This document shows, one piece after another, positions 62,732 through 64,000 of a DNA stretch of 64,000 nucleotides. Every line of letters begins with the position of its first letter. Position 1 is the stretch's first letter. The notes under the pieces were generated by a model. The model had not been told where the DNA came from. It searched no databases and saw only the letters and a list, made by a program, of their open reading frames with translations. The DNA is taken from IMG/VR virus record IMGVR_UViG_3300036792_000363, positions 60,774-124,773 of that record. One strand, given 5' to 3'. This DNA comes from a virus. Both the position numbers and the translations under genes were made by a program.

Positions 62732-62897
62732 GCGGTTCTCCCTCGGCCTTGGCTCCGGACAGGGAATCGGCTATGTCCAGCACCCGGCGCAATTCGGCCC
62801 GCTGGGGCTGCTTCAGCAGCATGAAGCCCTTGGCGAGGGAGTCGGTGTCATAGTCGAGAAGCGCGCGCAGGTCCATCGCCGCGGCGGTCGACGCCAT
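62715..62897 (-). CDS. Small unrecognised protein, 60 aa
   Basis: 60 residues; ATG shares a base with the upstream stop (TGATG); a GTG one codon earlier is an alternative. Helical, charged. No domain recognised. Confidence 0.65.
   Translation of the reverse strand: MASTAAAMDLRALLDYDTDSLAKGFMLLKQPQRAELRRVLDIADSLSGAKAEGEPHVRSE
62757..62770 (-). promoter_or_regulatory. GCCGATTC element with 25-nt leader
   Basis: CCGATTCCCTGTCC (preceded by G) 39 nt before the ATG at 62731; it lies within the preceding coding region. Confidence 0.4.
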
Positions 62898-63625
62898 CAC
62901 GCCGCCCACCCCCCCGCCGCCACCGCGTCGTCGTCGAACACCTTCACGCCCTCGGCGAGCCCGCCCGCCGCCAGGACCTCGGCCGCCTGGGCGGACTCGG
63001 TGAACGACAGCCCGGCGCGGACGTGGTTGGCCGGCCGGGTGAACTTCCCGGGCCCGGCCACCGCGACCGCCAGCCGCAGGGCGGGCGAGGCGAACCGGCA
63101 CGAGCCGGAGCCGCAGGCGGTGTCCTCGTCGCAGGTGAACTCCCCGGGCCGCTCCCCGCACAGGGCCAGGGCGCGGTGCACCGCGGCCCGGACCGACGAC
63201 CGCACCCCGGCCGCGCGGGCCCGCTCGCGGACCCCGACGGCCTCGCGGGCCATCGCCGCCGCGTACCGCTCGTCGCGGGCGAACGCGTCCAGGGCGGCGG
63301 CGATCTCCCGCTCGCGCGCCGCCTCCAGGGCGGCCTCGACGGCGATGATGAACGCGGTCTTGGTCACGTGCCGCCCGGCTGCGCCGATCCGGCCCGTCCT
63401 CGGCCAGTACCGGCACTGCTCGATGTACGGCGCGGCCGCCGCGAAGTAGTCGCACCCGGCCAGCGGGCTGCCCGCGGTGCGCAGGGAGGGCTGGATGACG
63501 GAGCTGGCCGTGGCGGCCAGGATCCCGGCGGCGCGCTCGGCCTCGGCGTAGGACACCTCGACGCCGCCGACCGTGACGCGGCGCTCGGCCAGCGCGGGCC
63601 ACGCGCCCGAGAGGTTTGACTTCAC
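62897..63625 (-). CDS. Unrecognised protein, 242 aa
   Basis: 242 residues from a GTG overlapping the upstream stop (GTGA). Ala-rich helices; Cys pairs CDEDTACGSGSC near 165-176 may bind metal. N-terminal VTVGGVEVSYAEAERAAG. No family recognised. Second gene of the promoter/leader unit at 63796-63914. Confidence 0.68.
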   Translation of the reverse strand: MKSNLSGAWPALAERRVTVGGVEVSYAEAERAAGILAATASSVIQPSLRTAGSPLAGCDYFAAAAPYIEQCRYWPRTGRIGAAGRHVTKTAFIIAVEAALEAAREREIAAALDAFARDERYAAAMAREAVGVRERARAAGVRSSVRAAVHRALALCGERPGEFTCDEDTACGSGSCRFASPALRLAVAVAGPGKFTRPANHVRAGLSFTESAQAAEVLAAGGLAEGVKVFDDDAVAAGGWAA

Positions 63626-63795
63626 GGCGCGGTCGGGCAGACTGGATGTGCATGCGGCACATGGCGCGACCGCATAGGCACTGGTGCCCCGCCCGTATCC
63701 CCACCGTCCTCACCAGCCGGCTTCGGGCGGGGCGCTGTCATGTCCGGGGGCAGGCGAAAGGCCAGCCGCCCGGGTATCCAGATGGCTGGCCTCAT
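63622..63795 (-). CDS. Small protein, 57 aa, with switch-like leader
   Basis: 57 residues, Pro/Arg-rich (AIWIPGRLAFRLPPDM). ATG 4 nt after AGGAGG; stop overlaps the next start (GTGA), which supports reality. The Shine-Dalgarno can pair within CCTCCTGC/GCAGGAGG, so translation is likely to be conditional. Confidence 0.6.
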   Translation of the reverse strand: MRPAIWIPGRLAFRLPPDMTAPRPKPAGEDGGDTGGAPVPMRSRHVPHAHPVCPTAP

Positions 63796-63884
63796 CTATC
63801 CTCCTGCGATGCGGGCAGGAGGCAGGCCGGAGGCCTGTCCTCCGGCTGTGAACCGGCTGACGGGCCTCTCGGGCTCTGCGCCGA
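63796..63884 (-). promoter_or_regulatory. 5' leader with mutually exclusive hairpins
   Basis: One fold (CCTCCTGC-N7-GCAGGAGG) hides the Shine-Dalgarno of the gene at 63795. An alternative fold, GGAGG-A-CAGGCC-TCC-GGCCTG-C-CTCC, captures the same CCTCC and frees it. Upstream GC-rich stems could sense a ligand or protein. No known riboswitch consensus recognised. Confidence 0.45.
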
Positions 63885-63914
63885 AGGCTAAGCCCCCGGC
63901 CGCCCCCGCGTCAA
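63885..63914 (-). promoter_or_regulatory. Sigma-70-like promoter
   Basis: TTGACG (63909-63914), 18-bp spacer, TAGCCT (63885-63890). No palindrome, unlike the other sigma-70 promoters. Confidence 0.6.
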
Positions 63915-64000
63915 TAATCACCTCTTGCGCGTCGTCCGGTCCACCCGGTCCCGGGGCGTCCGGGACGTCCGGGCCCGGGACGTCCGGGCGCGCTTGGCGC

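Noticed and set aside
1-64000. CRISPR arrays, insertion sequences, integrase or attachment site
   Set aside because: No regularly spaced direct repeats, no transposase or integrase motifs and no long direct repeats next to tRNAs were seen.

Overview
The window is part of the genome of a large, GC-rich (about 70 percent), tailed double-stranded DNA phage, almost certainly of a Streptomyces-like actinobacterium. The evidence is the head genes (terminase large subunit, DUF935/Mu gp29-like portal, MuF, Mu-type protease, lambda D-like decoration protein, lambda E-like major capsid protein), actinophage-type small hypothetical proteins, GTG and TTG starts, and stop/start overlaps such as GTGA nearly everywhere. 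No integrase, repressor/immunity module or attachment site was recognised. Tape measure and most tail genes are absent, so the genome continues to the left of the window.

Nearly all genes lie on the minus strand and are read from right to left. Positions 36,000-64,000 hold the replication, recombination and regulation block: SNF2 helicase, a WhiG/FliA-type sigma factor, cytosine methyltransferase, DnaB-like helicase with a separate zinc-finger primase fragment, a second possible sigma factor, clamp loader delta, delta-prime and DnaX-like subunits, PolA-type polymerase, a possible SSB, RuvC-like resolvase, a Rad50 split at its zinc hook, Mre11-like nuclease, RecB/Cas4-like nuclease and sliding clamp. 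A GH25 endolysin sits inside this block. Positions 28,200-36,000 hold a cobalamin-type radical SAM protein, a SAM methyltransferase and three glycosyltransferases. The terminase region (22,300-28,200) is separated from the portal and capsid region (4,000-15,500) by a 6-kb tRNA array (15,900-22,000). At the far left is a cassette of preQ0 transporter (YhhQ/VUT), small QueF-like protein and DpdA/TGT-like protein, which suggests 7-deazaguanine DNA modification fed by host precursor.

The tRNA array encodes about 34 cloverleaf tRNAs covering all 20 amino acids plus an initiator-like tRNA. Nine carry C instead of U at position 33. Several degenerate tRNA-like elements, an HNH homing endonuclease and some very small genes are interspersed.

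Three classes of regulatory sequence can be read. (1) GCCGATTA-like elements, one base from the WhiG/sigma-28 minus-10 consensus GCCGATAA, lie exactly 14 nt before the start codons of many structural genes, as expected for leaderless transcripts; others lie about 40 nt before starts that have a Shine-Dalgarno. The phage encodes a WhiG-like sigma factor, and the gene pair containing it is preceded by the same element. (2) GTAGTA-type elements at the same spacing precede mainly replication genes. (3) Sigma-70 promoters whose minus-35 box is embedded in the palindrome GCTTGAC-N4-GTCAAGC precede the tRNA array, the second sigma-like gene, a small HTH gene and a 38-aa plus-strand gene. Together they suggest a temporal cascade in which a host-type early promoter set carries a common operator and a late leaderless set is read by a phage sigma factor. 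All functional statements rest on motif recognition by eye; no database search was run.
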